Of a DNA stretch of 64,000 bases, positions 33,653 to 43,497 are shown one piece after another. This DNA comes from Agromyces archimandritae (lineage in GTDB: Bacteria > Actinomycetota > Actinomycetes > Actinomycetales > Microbacteriaceae). The stretch covers positions 3,224,001 through 3,288,000 of the forward strand of contig NZ_CP071696.1 in the NCBI RefSeq assembly GCF_018024495.1, read 5' to 3'. The translations under genes were made by a program, and so were the position numbers. The notes beneath the pieces are model-generated. The model had not been told where the DNA came from. It saw only the letters and a list, made by a program, of their open reading frames with translations, and ran no database searches. Positions within the stretch are counted from its first letter, which is position 1, and each line of letters opens with the position of its first letter.

Positions 33653-36220
33653 TTAGCGGCGCGGTTCCGGTTCATCCTGGGCATCGCGTGCCTGTGCGGT
33701 GAGAGCCCGCTCCAATTCGTCGGCCTGCTCCAGCACGAGGCGGCGCAGCGACCCGGGGCCGTCGTGCGAGCCGAGCCATTCGCGGGCCGCCGCGTCGAGC
33801 TCCGGGGTGACGAGGCCGGCCGGGAACAGGCCCGTCACGATGATCGAAGCCATCGTGAACCCGCGGCCGGCCCACACCGACTGCAGCATCGCGAAGTAGG
33901 GTTCGACCGACCCGGCGAGCAGTTCGACGGGGCGGGATCGCCGCCAGCCTTCGGCCAGGGCCCGCGCGAGGTCGTTCGAGACGGACGTGTCGGTCGCGAC
34001 GCGACGCCACGCCTCGTCCTTGACCGACTGCTCGGGCCGGGCGGCCTTGGCCGTGGCGGCGAGCAGGCGCCCCTTCGCGGTGTCGTCCTGGGCGAGCACG
34101 GCGTCGATCGCGGCCTCGTCGGCCTCGCCGAGCGCCGCGAGCGAGGTGATGATCTCCCAGCGCAGGCCCGTGTCGATCGCGATGCCGTCGAGCCGCGTCG
34201 AACCGTCGAGCAGGCCCTGCAGCAGGGCCGCGTGCCCGGCGCTCGTCGCGATCCGGGTGAAGCACTTCACGAACTGCAGCTGCGCGTCCGAACCGGCCTC
34301 GGCCATCCCGACGAGGGCCCACAGGGCGTCTCCGGCCTCGACGGCCACCCCGGCCCGATCCCAGGCGAGGTATCGGTCGAGCACGAACTCGAGCCGTGCG
34401 AGCACGAGGGTGCGCTGCACCGAGCTGCTCTCCTTGCCGATGTTCGCCACGACGAGTTGCACGAACTCGCTCGGCGAGAGTTCGGCGTGCCGCACGGAAT
34501 CCCATGCCGAGCCCCACACCACGGCGCGCGCGACCGGGTCGTCGAGGTCGCCGAGCCGGTGCATGGCGGCCTCGCGCGAGGCCGCGTCGAGGCGGACGGT
34601 GGCGTAATCCAGGTCGGCGTCGTTGACGAGCACCAACTCAGGCACGGCGGAGCCGACGGCCTCCGGGATCGGGGTCTCGGAGCCGCTCGCATCGAGTTCG
34701 AAACGGGCGGTGCGGGCCAGGCGCCCCCCGTCGGAACGGTAGAAGCCGACGGTCGTGCGGTGACGGCGGAGCACGGGGTGCGTGCCGGGTGCGGTCTGCT
34801 CGAGCACCAGGCCGGCGACGGATGCCGGTGACGCATCGTCGATCACGAGTCTCGCCCGCATCCGGTTCACCCCGGCGGTCTCCAGCCACTCCTCCGACCA
34901 CGGGCCGAGCTCGCGGCCGCCGGCGCGTTCGAGCTCTGCGAGGAGGTCGTCGAGCGTGGCGTTGCCGAAGGCGTTCGCGCGGAGGTAGGCGCCGACACCG
35001 GTGAGGAAGGCGTCCAGCCCCACCCAGGCGACGAGCTGGCGGAGCACCGAGGCGCCCTTGTCGTAGGTGATGCGGTCGAAGTTCACGTCGACGTCGGCGG
35101 TGTCGTCGATGCGGGCGACGATGGGGTGCGTGGTCGGCAGCTGGTCCTGTTCGGCGGCGGCCGACTTGTCGTCGGCGGCGAAGGTCGCCCAGGCGTGGGT
35201 GAACGGGGTCGTCTCGGCCACGGCGAACATCGACGCCCAGGTCGCGAACGATTCGTTCAGCCACAGGTCGTTCCACCAGCGCATCGTGACGAGGTTTCCG
35301 AACCACATGTGCGAGAGCTCGTGCAGCACGGTCGTCATGCGGCGTTCGTGGCGCGACTCCGGTTCGCGGGATCGGAAGATGTAGCCCTCGTTGAAGGTGA
35401 CCGCGCCCACGTTCTCCATGGCGCCCCAGTTGTATTCGGGCACGAAGATCTGGTCGTACTTCTCGAACGGGTAGGGCACCCCGAAGCGTTCTTCGAAGAA
35501 GCGCATGCCGCGGTCGACGGTTTCGAACATGACCTCGGGTTCGACGTGCTCGGCCAGGGACGCGCGGGCGAAGACGCCGAGCGGCACGGTGCGGCCGTCG
35601 AGCGTTCTCGTCTCGCCTTCCCATGCCGCGTAGGGGCCGCCGACGACCGCGGCGAGATAGCTGGAGATCACCGGGCCCGGCTCGAACGCCCAGCTCGCGG
35701 TGCCGTCGCCGTTCGCCGTCGGTTCGGGCGTCGGCGCGTTCGAGATCACCCGCCAGTGCTCGGGGGCCGTCACGGTGAAGCGGAACCGGGCCTTCAGATC
35801 GGGCTGGTCGAAGACGGCGAACACCCGGCTGGCCTCGGCGACCGCCAGCTCCGTGTACACGTAACGTTCGCCGTCGACGGGGTCGACGAAGCGGTGCAGC
35901 CCTTCGCCCGAGCTCGAGTACGCGCACGTCGAGACGACGCGCAGTTCGTTCTCGGCCTCGAGCCCGTCGAGACGGATGCGGTATCCGTCGCCGGCGATTG
36001 CCGGCTCGAGGCGTCTGCCGTTCAGCTCGATCTCGTGCACCTCGAGCGTGGTCGCCTCGATGAAGGTCGAGGCACCCGGTTCGGCGGCGAAGCGCACGGT
36101 CGTCTCGGAGTGGAACACGCTGGCGTTCGCCGAGAGGTCGAGTGCGATGTCGTATCCGTCGACCGTGATCGCCGCCGCGCGCGCGATCGCTTCGTCGCGG
36201 GTGAGCGCGGGCTTCGTCAT
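33653..36220 (-). CDS. pepN: Aminopeptidase N (M1), second tandem copy
   Basis: 855-residue zinc metallo-aminopeptidase. GAMEN exopeptidase motif (NWGAMENVGAVTF), zinc site H300-E-L-S-H304 with the third ligand Glu in NESFATWAS, and the ERAP1-like C-terminal helical domain. Cleaves N-terminal residues from cytoplasmic peptides, downstream of Clp-type proteolysis. It starts 10 bp after the first copy and probably shares its mRNA. The pair differ throughout, so the duplication is old. No obvious loss of catalytic residues. Confidence 0.94.
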   Translation of the reverse strand: MTKPALTRDEAIARAAAITVDGYDIALDLSANASVFHSETTVRFAAEPGASTFIEATTLEVHEIELNGRRLEPAIAGDGYRIRLDGLEAENELRVVSTCAYSSSGEGLHRFVDPVDGERYVYTELAVAEASRVFAVFDQPDLKARFRFTVTAPEHWRVISNAPTPEPTANGDGTASWAFEPGPVISSYLAAVVGGPYAAWEGETRTLDGRTVPLGVFARASLAEHVEPEVMFETVDRGMRFFEERFGVPYPFEKYDQIFVPEYNWGAMENVGAVTFNEGYIFRSREPESRHERRMTTVLHELSHMWFGNLVTMRWWNDLWLNESFATWASMFAVAETTPFTHAWATFAADDKSAAAEQDQLPTTHPIVARIDDTADVDVNFDRITYDKGASVLRQLVAWVGLDAFLTGVGAYLRANAFGNATLDDLLAELERAGGRELGPWSEEWLETAGVNRMRARLVIDDASPASVAGLVLEQTAPGTHPVLRRHRTTVGFYRSDGGRLARTARFELDASGSETPIPEAVGSAVPELVLVNDADLDYATVRLDAASREAAMHRLGDLDDPVARAVVWGSAWDSVRHAELSPSEFVQLVVANIGKESSSVQRTLVLARLEFVLDRYLAWDRAGVAVEAGDALWALVGMAEAGSDAQLQFVKCFTRIATSAGHAALLQGLLDGSTRLDGIAIDTGLRWEIITSLAALGEADEAAIDAVLAQDDTAKGRLLAATAKAARPEQSVKDEAWRRVATDTSVSNDLARALAEGWRRSRPVELLAGSVEPYFAMLQSVWAGRGFTMASIIVTGLFPAGLVTPELDAAAREWLGSHDGPGSLRRLVLEQADELERALTAQARDAQDEPEPRR

Positions 36221-36230
36221 CGCCGCCGCC

Positions 36231-38774
36231 TCAGGCCGCGTCTCGCGTCTGGGCGGCGAGGGCCCGGTCGACCCCGGCGAGGTTCTCGATCACGAGGCGG
36301 CGCAGCGCCGGGGTGCCCGGGTGGGCGTCGAGCCAGGCCCGGGATGCGTCGGCGAGGTGCCGGTCGGCCAGCGGCGACGGGTAGAGGCCGACGATGAGCG
36401 CGTTCGCGATGTGGTAGCTGCGGCCCTGCCAGATGCCCTCGAGGGCGTCGAAGTAGCGCTCGACGTAGGGCTCGAGGAGCGAGCGGTCGGCGGCGCGCTT
36501 GAAGCCGAGCGCGGTGGCGCGCACGATGGCGTTCGGGGCCGTGTCGACGTCGATGAGCGAGGCCCAGGCGGCCGCTTTGCCCTCCGCGGTGGGGATGGCG
36601 GCACGGGCGTGCGCGGCCGACTGCTGGCCGGAGGCCGTGTTGTCTTCGGTGAGGCGGGCGTCGATCTCGTCGCCGCCGGCCCGGCCTGCGGCGACGAGGG
36701 CGATGAGCAGCTCCCAGCCGAGATCGGTGTCCACGGCGAGGCCCGCGAGGGCGAGCTCGCCGGCGAAGAGGCGTTCGACGACGTCGATCTTCGAGGAGTG
36801 CTCGGCGATCGCGGCGAAGAACTTCACGAACTGGAACTGCGCGTCGCTGCCCGGTGCGGCCTGCTCGGCGAGACCCCAGAGGGCGTCGGCGAGGGTGCGG
36901 AGGGCGTCTGCGCGGTCGGCGGGGGCCGTGTAGGAGCCTGCCGCGAGAACCGACTGGTTCAGCACGATGCGAAGCGTGGTCGACTCGGTCTCGGCGGCGA
37001 TATTGCGGGTGACGAGTTCGAGGTAGTCGCGAGCGGGGGTCTCGGCGTCGCGGGTGGCATCCCACACCGCGCCCCAGACGAGGGCGCGGGCCAGCGGGTC
37101 GGAGATCTCGGAGAGGTGCGCGAGGGCGAAGGCGTGCGAGGCGTCGTCGAGGCGGATCTTCGCGTAGGCGAGGTCGTCGTCGTTCAGCAGGATGAGGTCG
37201 GGCCGTGCGAGGCCGGCGAGCTCGGCGACTTCGGTGCGCTCGCCGTCGACGTCCAGTTCGACGCGGCGGGTACGGACGAGCGCCCCGTCGGCGAGCGTGT
37301 AGAAGCCGATCGCGAGCCGGTGGGGGCGGATGGTGGGATGCTCGGCGACCGCCGACTGCAGCACCGCGAACGAGGTGATCGCGCCCTCGGCATCCACGGC
37401 GATCTCGGGTCGGAGGGTGTTCACGCCCGCGGTCTCCAGCCACGCCTGCGACCAGCTCGTGAGCTCGCGCCCGCTCGTGGTCTCCAGCTCGGCGAGGAGG
37501 TCGGCCAGGCGCGTGTTGCCCCAGGCGTGCTTCTCGAAGTACGCCGAGACGCCGGCGAAGAAGGCGTCGATGCCCACCCAGGCGGCCAGCTGCTTCAGCA
37601 CCGATCCGCCCTTGGCGTAGGTGATGCCGTCGAAGTTGACCTGGACGTCCTCGAGGTCGTTGATCGTGGCGACGATGGGGTGGGTGGAGGGCAGCTGGTC
37701 CTGCGCGTAACCCCAGCTCTTCTCCATCGCGTTGAACGTCGTCCACGCTTCGTGCCATTCGGTGGCTTCGGCGGTGGCGATCGTCGAGGCCCATTCGGCG
37801 AACGATTCGTTCAGCCACAGATCGTTCCACCAGCGCATCGTGACGAGGTCGCCGAACCACATGTGGGCCAGTTCGTGCAGGATCGTGACGACGCGGCGTT
37901 CCTTGACGGCGTCGGTGACCTTGGAGCGGAACACGTACGTCTCGGTGAAGGTGACCGCGCCGGCGTTCTCCATCGCGCCGGCGTTGTACTCGGGCACGAA
38001 GAGCTGGTCGTACTTGTCGAAGGGGTAGGCGACGCCGAACTTCTCCTCGAAGTAGGCGAAGCCCTGCCGGGTCTTCTCGAAGATGTAGTCGGCGTCCAGG
38101 TATTCGGCCAGCGACTTGCGGCTGAACACGCCGAGCGGGATGGTGCGGCCGTCGGAGCTCGTCAGCTCGGAGCGGACGACGTGGTACGGGCCGGCGATGA
38201 GGGCGGTGATGTAACTGGAGATCGGCGGCGTCGGCTCGAACGACCACGTCGCACGCCCCTCGCCGGCATCCACCGGTTCGGGCGTCGGCTGGTTGGAGAC
38301 GACCTCCCATGCGGACGGGGCGGTGACGGTGAAGCGGAACCGGGCCTTCAGATCCGGTTGCTCGAACACCGCGTACATGCGGCGGGAGTCGGGCACCTCG
38401 AACTGCGAGTACAGGTAGACCTCGTCGTCGACGGGGTCGACGAAGCGGTGCAGGCCCTCGCCCGTGTTCATGTAGACCATCTCGGCGACCACGCGCAGTT
38501 CGTTCTCCTCGGCGAGACCGTCGAGGGCGATGCGCACGCCGTCGGAGACGGCGGCCGGGTCGAGCTCCTGCCCGTTCAGCACGACGGAGTGCACGGTGCG
38601 GGTGATGGCGTCGATGAAGGTCGAGGCGCCGGCGGATGCCGTGAAGCGCACCGTCGTGTCGCTCAGGAACGTCTCCGGGCCGGTCGTGAGGTCGAGCACG
38701 ACGTCGTAGTCGTGCACCGTGACGAGCGCCGCGCGCTCCTCGGCTTCGACGCGGGTGAGGTTCTCTCCGGGCAC
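36231..38774 (-). CDS. pepN: Aminopeptidase N (M1), first tandem copy
   Basis: 847 residues. NAGAMENAGAVTF GAMEN motif, zinc site H300-E-L-A-H304, NESFAEWAS glutamate ligand and full C-terminal domain, so both tandem copies appear catalytically complete. The start is GTG 38774 (VPGENLTRVEAEERAALV) with AAGGAG 6 nt upstream; the frame is open for another 297 codons upstream but that stretch is antisense to rpiB and the glycosylase gene. It is divergent from rpiB and upstream of the second copy. Confidence 0.94.
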   Translation of the reverse strand: MPGENLTRVEAEERAALVTVHDYDVVLDLTTGPETFLSDTTVRFTASAGASTFIDAITRTVHSVVLNGQELDPAAVSDGVRIALDGLAEENELRVVAEMVYMNTGEGLHRFVDPVDDEVYLYSQFEVPDSRRMYAVFEQPDLKARFRFTVTAPSAWEVVSNQPTPEPVDAGEGRATWSFEPTPPISSYITALIAGPYHVVRSELTSSDGRTIPLGVFSRKSLAEYLDADYIFEKTRQGFAYFEEKFGVAYPFDKYDQLFVPEYNAGAMENAGAVTFTETYVFRSKVTDAVKERRVVTILHELAHMWFGDLVTMRWWNDLWLNESFAEWASTIATAEATEWHEAWTTFNAMEKSWGYAQDQLPSTHPIVATINDLEDVQVNFDGITYAKGGSVLKQLAAWVGIDAFFAGVSAYFEKHAWGNTRLADLLAELETTSGRELTSWSQAWLETAGVNTLRPEIAVDAEGAITSFAVLQSAVAEHPTIRPHRLAIGFYTLADGALVRTRRVELDVDGERTEVAELAGLARPDLILLNDDDLAYAKIRLDDASHAFALAHLSEISDPLARALVWGAVWDATRDAETPARDYLELVTRNIAAETESTTLRIVLNQSVLAAGSYTAPADRADALRTLADALWGLAEQAAPGSDAQFQFVKFFAAIAEHSSKIDVVERLFAGELALAGLAVDTDLGWELLIALVAAGRAGGDEIDARLTEDNTASGQQSAAHARAAIPTAEGKAAAWASLIDVDTAPNAIVRATALGFKRAADRSLLEPYVERYFDALEGIWQGRSYHIANALIVGLYPSPLADRHLADASRAWLDAHPGTPALRRLVIENLAGVDRALAAQTRDAA

Positions 38775-38855
38775 GTTCGCTCCTTCGGCATCGTGGGTCC
38801 CGGGAACGCCGGGCAACGCCCACCAGCCTACGGCGCCGCCGCCCGCGCCGCTCAA

Positions 38856-38861
38856 TAGGAT
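38856..38861 (+). promoter_or_regulatory. -10 box of rpiB
   Basis: TAGGAT ends 6 nt before the rpiB ATG at 38868; with no ribosome site this predicts a leaderless mRNA. Confidence 0.5.
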
Positions 38862-38867
38862 GGTCGC

Positions 38868-39365
38868 ATGCGCATCCACATCGCGACGGATCACGCCGGC
38901 CTCGAGTTCAGCCGCATCCTCGCCGACCACCTCGGTGCCGGCGGCCACGAGGTCGTCGACCACGGCCCGCGCGACTTCGATCCCCTCGACGACTATCCGG
39001 CGTTCTGCATCAACGCGGCCCTCGGCGTCGCCCGCGACCGGGCGGCCGGGGAGCGCGCCCTCGGCGTCGTGTTCGGCGGCTCCGGCAACGGCGAGCAGAT
39101 CGCCGCGAACAAGGTCGACGGCATCCGCGCCGCCCTCGTGTGGAGCATGGACACCGCGATCCTCGCCCGTCAGCACAACGACGCCAACGTCATCTCGATC
39201 GGGGCCCGCCAGCACACCATCGAAGAGGCCATCGTCTTCATCGACGCCTTCATCGCCGAGCCGTTCTCGGGCGACGAACGCCATGCCCGGCGCATCGCGC
39301 AGCTCGCCGAATACGAACGGACGGGCGACATCGCAGGCAAGGGCGTCGACCGGGCGGCGATCTGA
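38868..39365 (+). CDS. rpiB: Ribose-5-phosphate isomerase B
   Basis: 165 residues, RpiB/LacAB family, interconverts ribose 5-phosphate and ribulose 5-phosphate in the pentose phosphate pathway. The ATDHAG start and the GSGNGEQIAANKV loop are the phosphate- and sugar-binding hallmarks. The family's GSG-x-G segment has Ser where some homologues have Cys, as in actinobacterial enzymes. The stop is one base from the glycosylase start (TGAG ATG), so the two form an operon. Confidence 0.94.
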   Translation: MRIHIATDHAGLEFSRILADHLGAGGHEVVDHGPRDFDPLDDYPAFCINAALGVARDRAAGERALGVVFGGSGNGEQIAANKVDGIRAALVWSMDTAILARQHNDANVISIGARQHTIEEAIVFIDAFIAEPFSGDERHARRIAQLAEYERTGDIAGKGVDRAAI

Positions 39366-39366
39366 G

Positions 39367-40368
39367 ATGCCCGAGGGGCATTCCGTCCACCGCATCGCCC
39401 GCCAGTTCGAGCGCAACTTCGTCGGGCACCGGGTGCACGCCTCGAGCCCGCAGGGGCGCTTCGCCGCCGGCGCCGCGGAGATCGACGGGCGGCGGATGAC
39501 GGATGCCCGCGCGATCGGCAAGCAGATGTTCCTCGGCTTCGAAGGCGACCGCTGGCTGCGGGTGCACCTCGGCATGTACGGGGCGTGGGACTTCGCCGGC
39601 GAGATCCTGATGGATGCGACGATCGCTTCGGCGAACGGGCGGATGGGGCAGACGAACCAGCGCGGCACCTTCCTCGACTCGCCGAACCCCGACGCGATCT
39701 ACGACACCGCCGGCGAGAACTCCGTCACCTCGATCGGGGCGCCGCGCAAGGCGCGACTGCGGATGGCCGAGTCCGAGAAGCAGGAGAGCGCCCCCGCATC
39801 CTTCCCGCCCGAGCCCGTCGGGCAGGTGCGGGTGCGGCTGCTGACCGACACCGTCTGCGCCGACCTCCGCGGCCCCACCGCCTGCGAGGTGCTGGACCCC
39901 GCCCAGGTCGAGACGGTCGTCGCCAAGCTCGGCCCCGATCCGCTCATCGACCCCGGCGCGGATGCCGAGTCGCGATTCGCCGCCGCCGTCCGCAAGAAGC
40001 GCACTGCCATCGGTCTCCTCCTCATGGACCAGTCCGTCGTCGCCGGCATCGGCAACGTCTACCGCGCCGAACTCCTCTTCCGCGCCCGGCAGAACCCGCA
40101 CACCCCGGGGGCTTCGCTGCCCGAGGAGCATGTGCGCCATCTTTGGCAGGACTGGGCGAAGCTGCTGAAGGTCGGCGTGGAGACCGGGCAGATGATGACG
40201 ATGGACGACCTCGAACCCGAGGCGTACCGCAAGGCGATGGCCAGTCGCGCCGACCGCCACTGGGTGTACAAGCGCGAGGGACTGCCGTGCCGCGTCTGCG
40301 GCACGAACATCGTGCTCGAGGAGATGGGCAACCGCAAGCTCTACTGGTGCCCCTATTGCCAGGCGTGA
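39367..40368 (+). CDS. Nei/Fpg family DNA glycosylase
   Basis: 333 residues. It begins MPEGHS, with catalytic Pro2 and Glu3 of the Fpg/Nei family exposed after Met removal. The helix-two-turn-helix region has LLMDQSVVAGIGNVYRAELLF, and the C-terminal zinc finger CRVCGTN-x(13)-WCPYCQA binds DNA. It excises oxidised bases and cleaves the strand. The Nei2-like subgroup with a MPEGHSVHRIARQ start is typical of actinobacteria. It is sandwiched in an operon with rpiB and an amidohydrolase gene (GTGA overlap). Confidence 0.92.
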   Translation: MPEGHSVHRIARQFERNFVGHRVHASSPQGRFAAGAAEIDGRRMTDARAIGKQMFLGFEGDRWLRVHLGMYGAWDFAGEILMDATIASANGRMGQTNQRGTFLDSPNPDAIYDTAGENSVTSIGAPRKARLRMAESEKQESAPASFPPEPVGQVRVRLLTDTVCADLRGPTACEVLDPAQVETVVAKLGPDPLIDPGADAESRFAAAVRKKRTAIGLLLMDQSVVAGIGNVYRAELLFRARQNPHTPGASLPEEHVRHLWQDWAKLLKVGVETGQMMTMDDLEPEAYRKAMASRADRHWVYKREGLPCRVCGTNIVLEEMGNRKLYWCPYCQA

Positions 40369-41887
40369 ACGAGCCCGAAGAACTCCTCGTCTCCGGGGTG
40401 CGGATGCCGGGGCGCACCGGCCCGGCCGGCACCGATCCGGCCGGCACCGATCCAGCCGGCGCCGACCCCGTCGACCTCCGCCTCGCCGGCGGGCGCATCG
40501 CCGCCATCGGCCCGAGCGGCGCGCTCCCGCACCGCGGGCGCATCATCGCCGGCGAGGGCCGCTTCGCCGTCCCGGGCCTCATCGACCGGCATGTGCACTT
40601 CTCCCAGTGGGCGATGACCTCCCGTCGCCTCGAACTCGCGGATGCCGCGAGCGCCGCCGAGGTGCTCGACATCGTGGGCCGGTCCGCCGGCACCGGCGAC
40701 ATCGTCGGCTTCGGCTACCGCGACGCCCTCTGGCACGACGCACCGAGCCTCGACGCCCTCGACCGCGCCGCCGCCGGCCGGCCCGCCGTGCTCGTGGCCG
40801 CCGACCTCCACGCGGTCTGGGTGAACCGGCCCGCCGCCCGGAGCCTCGGCATCCATCCCGGCGAGGACGGCGTCGTCCGCGAGGAAGCCGCCTTCGCCGT
40901 CCTCCGCGCCCTCGACGACGTGCCCGAGGCCACCCTCGACGCCTGGGCCGGCGAGGCCGCCGCCCGCGCCGCCGCACGCGGCGTCACCCGCATCACCGAA
41001 CTCGAGATGGCCTGGAACCCCGACGCCTGGGCCAGACGCGTCTCCTCCGGCATCCGCTCGCTCCGCGTCGACGTCGGCATCTACCCGCAGGACCTCGACC
41101 GCGCGATCGCCGCCGGCATGCGCACCGGCGACGAACTCGCAGGCGACGGACTCGACGACGCCGCCGGACTCGTCCGCATCGGCCCCGCCAAGGTCATCAC
41201 CGACGGCTCCCTGAACACCCGCACCGCCTGGTGCTTCGAGCCCTACGCCGGCACCGACGATCACCCGCATGCCGTCGGCGCGGAGACCGTGCCCTACGAC
41301 GAACTCGTCCCGCTCATGCGCCGCGCCGCCTCCGCCGGCCTCCGACCCGCCGTCCACGCGATCGGCGACCGCGCCAACGCCGCAGCCCTCGACGCCTTCG
41401 AGACCGTCGGCACCGCCGGATCCATCGAACACGCCCAACTCATCCGCGACGAGGACGTCGCCCGCTTCGCCCGCCTCGGCATCACCGCCAGCGTCCAGCC
41501 CGAACACGCCATGGACGACCGCGACGTCGCCGAACGCTACTGGCCCGGCCGCACCCACCGCGCCTTCCCCTGGCCTCCCTCGCCGCCGCCGGCGTCCGCC
41601 TCGCCCTCGGCTCCGACGCCCCCGTCGCCCCGCTGGACCCCTGGGTCTCGATCGCCGCCGCCGTCGGCCGCAGCCGCGACGGCCGCGAACCCTGGCACCC
41701 CGAACAGGCCCTCGACGTGCGGGCGGCGCTCGCCGCATCCACCGGCGGGCGCACCGGCCTCCGCCTGGGCGAGGCCGCCGACCTCGTCCTCGTCGAACGC
41801 GACCCCTTCGCCGCGACCGCGGAAGAGCTGCGCGGCATGCCGGTCGCCCTCACCGTGCTCGGCGGACGCGTGACCTTCGAAGCCTGA
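40365..41887 (+). pseudogene. Amidohydrolase (YtcJ-like), one-base frameshift near the 3' end
   Basis: Metal-dependent hydrolase of the amidohydrolase_3 group. The first 402 codons from GTG 40365 include GLIDRHVHFSQW (metal H-x-H), KVITDGSLNTRTAW, AVHAIGDRAN and SVQPEHAMDDRD. The rest, LASLAAAGVRLALGSDAPVAPLDPW to the end, lies in the next frame and carries the catalytic Asp. One extra C in the run at 41567-41570 restores RAFPLASLAAAG and a protein of about 507 residues. The near-perfect remainder makes a sequencing error or very recent mutation more likely than old decay. It overlaps the glycosylase stop (GTGA). Confidence 0.82.
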
Positions 41888-41888
41888 G

Positions 41889-41906
41889 CCGGGGGATATC
41901 CCCCGG
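41889..41906. promoter_or_regulatory. 18-bp perfect palindrome upstream of the multicopper oxidase gene
   Basis: CCGGGGGATATCCCCCGG, centred 68 bp before the oxidase start and 2 bp after the amidohydrolase stop. Could be a metal-regulator operator (the ATATCCCCCGGGG part is loosely similar to CsoR sites) or simply a terminator stem; no T-run follows. Confidence 0.5.
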
Positions 41907-41964
41907 GGCGATCCGGGCGCCTCCCGGCTGCCGACCGAGCCGCGCCCCGCCGAGGCTGGATGGC

Positions 41965-43497
41965 ATGAGCACCACCGCCATCCGCCGCCCCCGCGCCGTC
42001 ATCGCGACGACGGCCGCGCTCGCCGCGGGCGCCGCGGGCATCGCGCTCGCCTTCGCCGGATGCGGCCTCGCCGGGCCGGGCACGGTCTCGACGATCGGAG
42101 AGGTCGACTTCGCACGGCCCCTCGCGATCCCGCCGCTGGCCGAGTCGTGGGTGGATGCCGACGGCGCACGCGTCTTCGAGCTCGAGGCCCGCGCCGGCAG
42201 CACCGAGTTCACCGACGGCGTGCCGAGCGAGACCTGGGGGTTCAACGGCCCCTACCTCGGCCCGACGCTCGTCGCCGAGCGCGGCGAACGCGTCCGCGTC
42301 GAGGTGGCCAACGCCCTCGACGAGCCCACGAGCGTCCACTGGCACGGCATGCACCTGCCCGCGAAGATGGACGGCGGACCCCACCAGGCCGTCGAGCCGG
42401 GCGGCGAGTGGATGCCGGAGTGGGAGATCGACCAGCCGGCCGCGACCCTCTGGTACCACCCGCATCCGCACGGCGAGACCGAACGCCACGTCGAACGCGG
42501 GCTGGCCGGCATGTTCCTCCTCCACGACGACGCCGAACGCGCCCTCGGTCTGCCGTCGGAGTACGGCGTCGACGACGTCCCCGTCATCGTTCAGGATGCG
42601 AGTTTCGACGACGACGGACGCCGAGGCCGGCGACCCGGCGGCTTCGCCGGCGCCCTCGGCGACGACCTGCTCGTCAACGGAACGCTCGGCCCCTTCCTCG
42701 ACGTCACGAGCGAGGTCACGAGGCTCCGGCTCCTGAACGGCTCCACCGCCCGCATCTACGACTTCGCCTTCGACGACCGGCGCACCGTGCAGCTCATCGG
42801 CACCGACGGCGGCCTCCTGGAAGCCCCCGTCGACACCGAGCATGTGCGGCTCTCACCGGGGGAGCGTGCCGAGGTCCTCGTGCGCATGGAACCCGGCGAG
42901 CGTGCCGTGCTGCAGTCCCGGATGAGCGCCGACGCACTCGGCGCACCCGAGCAGCTCGCCGCCCCGAACGGCGGCACCGACGCCTTCGACGTGCTCGAGC
43001 TCCGTGCGGGATCCGCCCTCGGCGCCGCCGACGACGCCCCCGACCGCCTCGTCGACGTCCCCGACTTCGACCCCGCCGACGTCGCCGTCGAACGCGACTT
43101 CTCCCTCGGCGGGCACGAGATCGACGACCGGGAGATGGACATGGGCCGTATCGACGAGACCGTCACCGTCGGCACCCTCGAACGGTGGACCGTCCGGAAC
43201 GAGCAGCAGCTGCCGCACAGCTTCCACGTGCACGACGTGCAGTTCCGCATCGAATCGATCGGCGGGCAGCCGCCGCCGGCCGAACTCGCCGGGTGGAAGG
43301 ACACGATCTACCTCGCTCCCCGCACCGACTTCCGGCTGCTCATGCGTTTCGACGACCACGCGGACCCCGAGACGCCGTACATGTACCACTGCCACCTGCT
43401 GCAGCACGAAGACCAGGGGATGATGGGGCAATTCGTCGTCGTCGAACCGGGCGGTCGTGCGACCATGACGGAGAGGAACGACCATGACCACCACTGA
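41965..43497 (+). CDS. Multicopper oxidase, exported lipoprotein
   Basis: 510 residues. N-terminal arginines, hydrophobic stretch and Cys33 (FAGC) indicate an exported, probably lipid-anchored protein. Copper ligands: HWHGMH near 125-130, YHPHPHG near 164-170, HSFHVHDVQF near 430 and the type 1 site HCHLLQHEDQGMM near 485. The CueO/SufI-like three-domain layout is complete. Likely oxidises Cu(I) or phenolic substrates outside the membrane. Its 3' end overlaps the sensor-kinase gene by 14 bp, linking it to the two-component pair. Confidence 0.9.
   Translation: MSTTAIRRPRAVIATTAALAAGAAGIALAFAGCGLAGPGTVSTIGEVDFARPLAIPPLAESWVDADGARVFELEARAGSTEFTDGVPSETWGFNGPYLGPTLVAERGERVRVEVANALDEPTSVHWHGMHLPAKMDGGPHQAVEPGGEWMPEWEIDQPAATLWYHPHPHGETERHVERGLAGMFLLHDDAERALGLPSEYGVDDVPVIVQDASFDDDGRRGRRPGGFAGALGDDLLVNGTLGPFLDVTSEVTRLRLLNGSTARIYDFAFDDRRTVQLIGTDGGLLEAPVDTEHVRLSPGERAEVLVRMEPGERAVLQSRMSADALGAPEQLAAPNGGTDAFDVLELRAGSALGAADDAPDRLVDVPDFDPADVAVERDFSLGGHEIDDREMDMGRIDETVTVGTLERWTVRNEQQLPHSFHVHDVQFRIESIGGQPPPAELAGWKDTIYLAPRTDFRLLMRFDDHADPETPYMYHCHLLQHEDQGMMGQFVVVEPGGRATMTERNDHDHH

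Noticed and set aside
38775..39668. Open frame extending the first aminopeptidase N by almost 300 residues upstream
   Set aside because: It is antisense to rpiB and the glycosylase gene; GTG 38774 has a good ribosome site and gives the family length.
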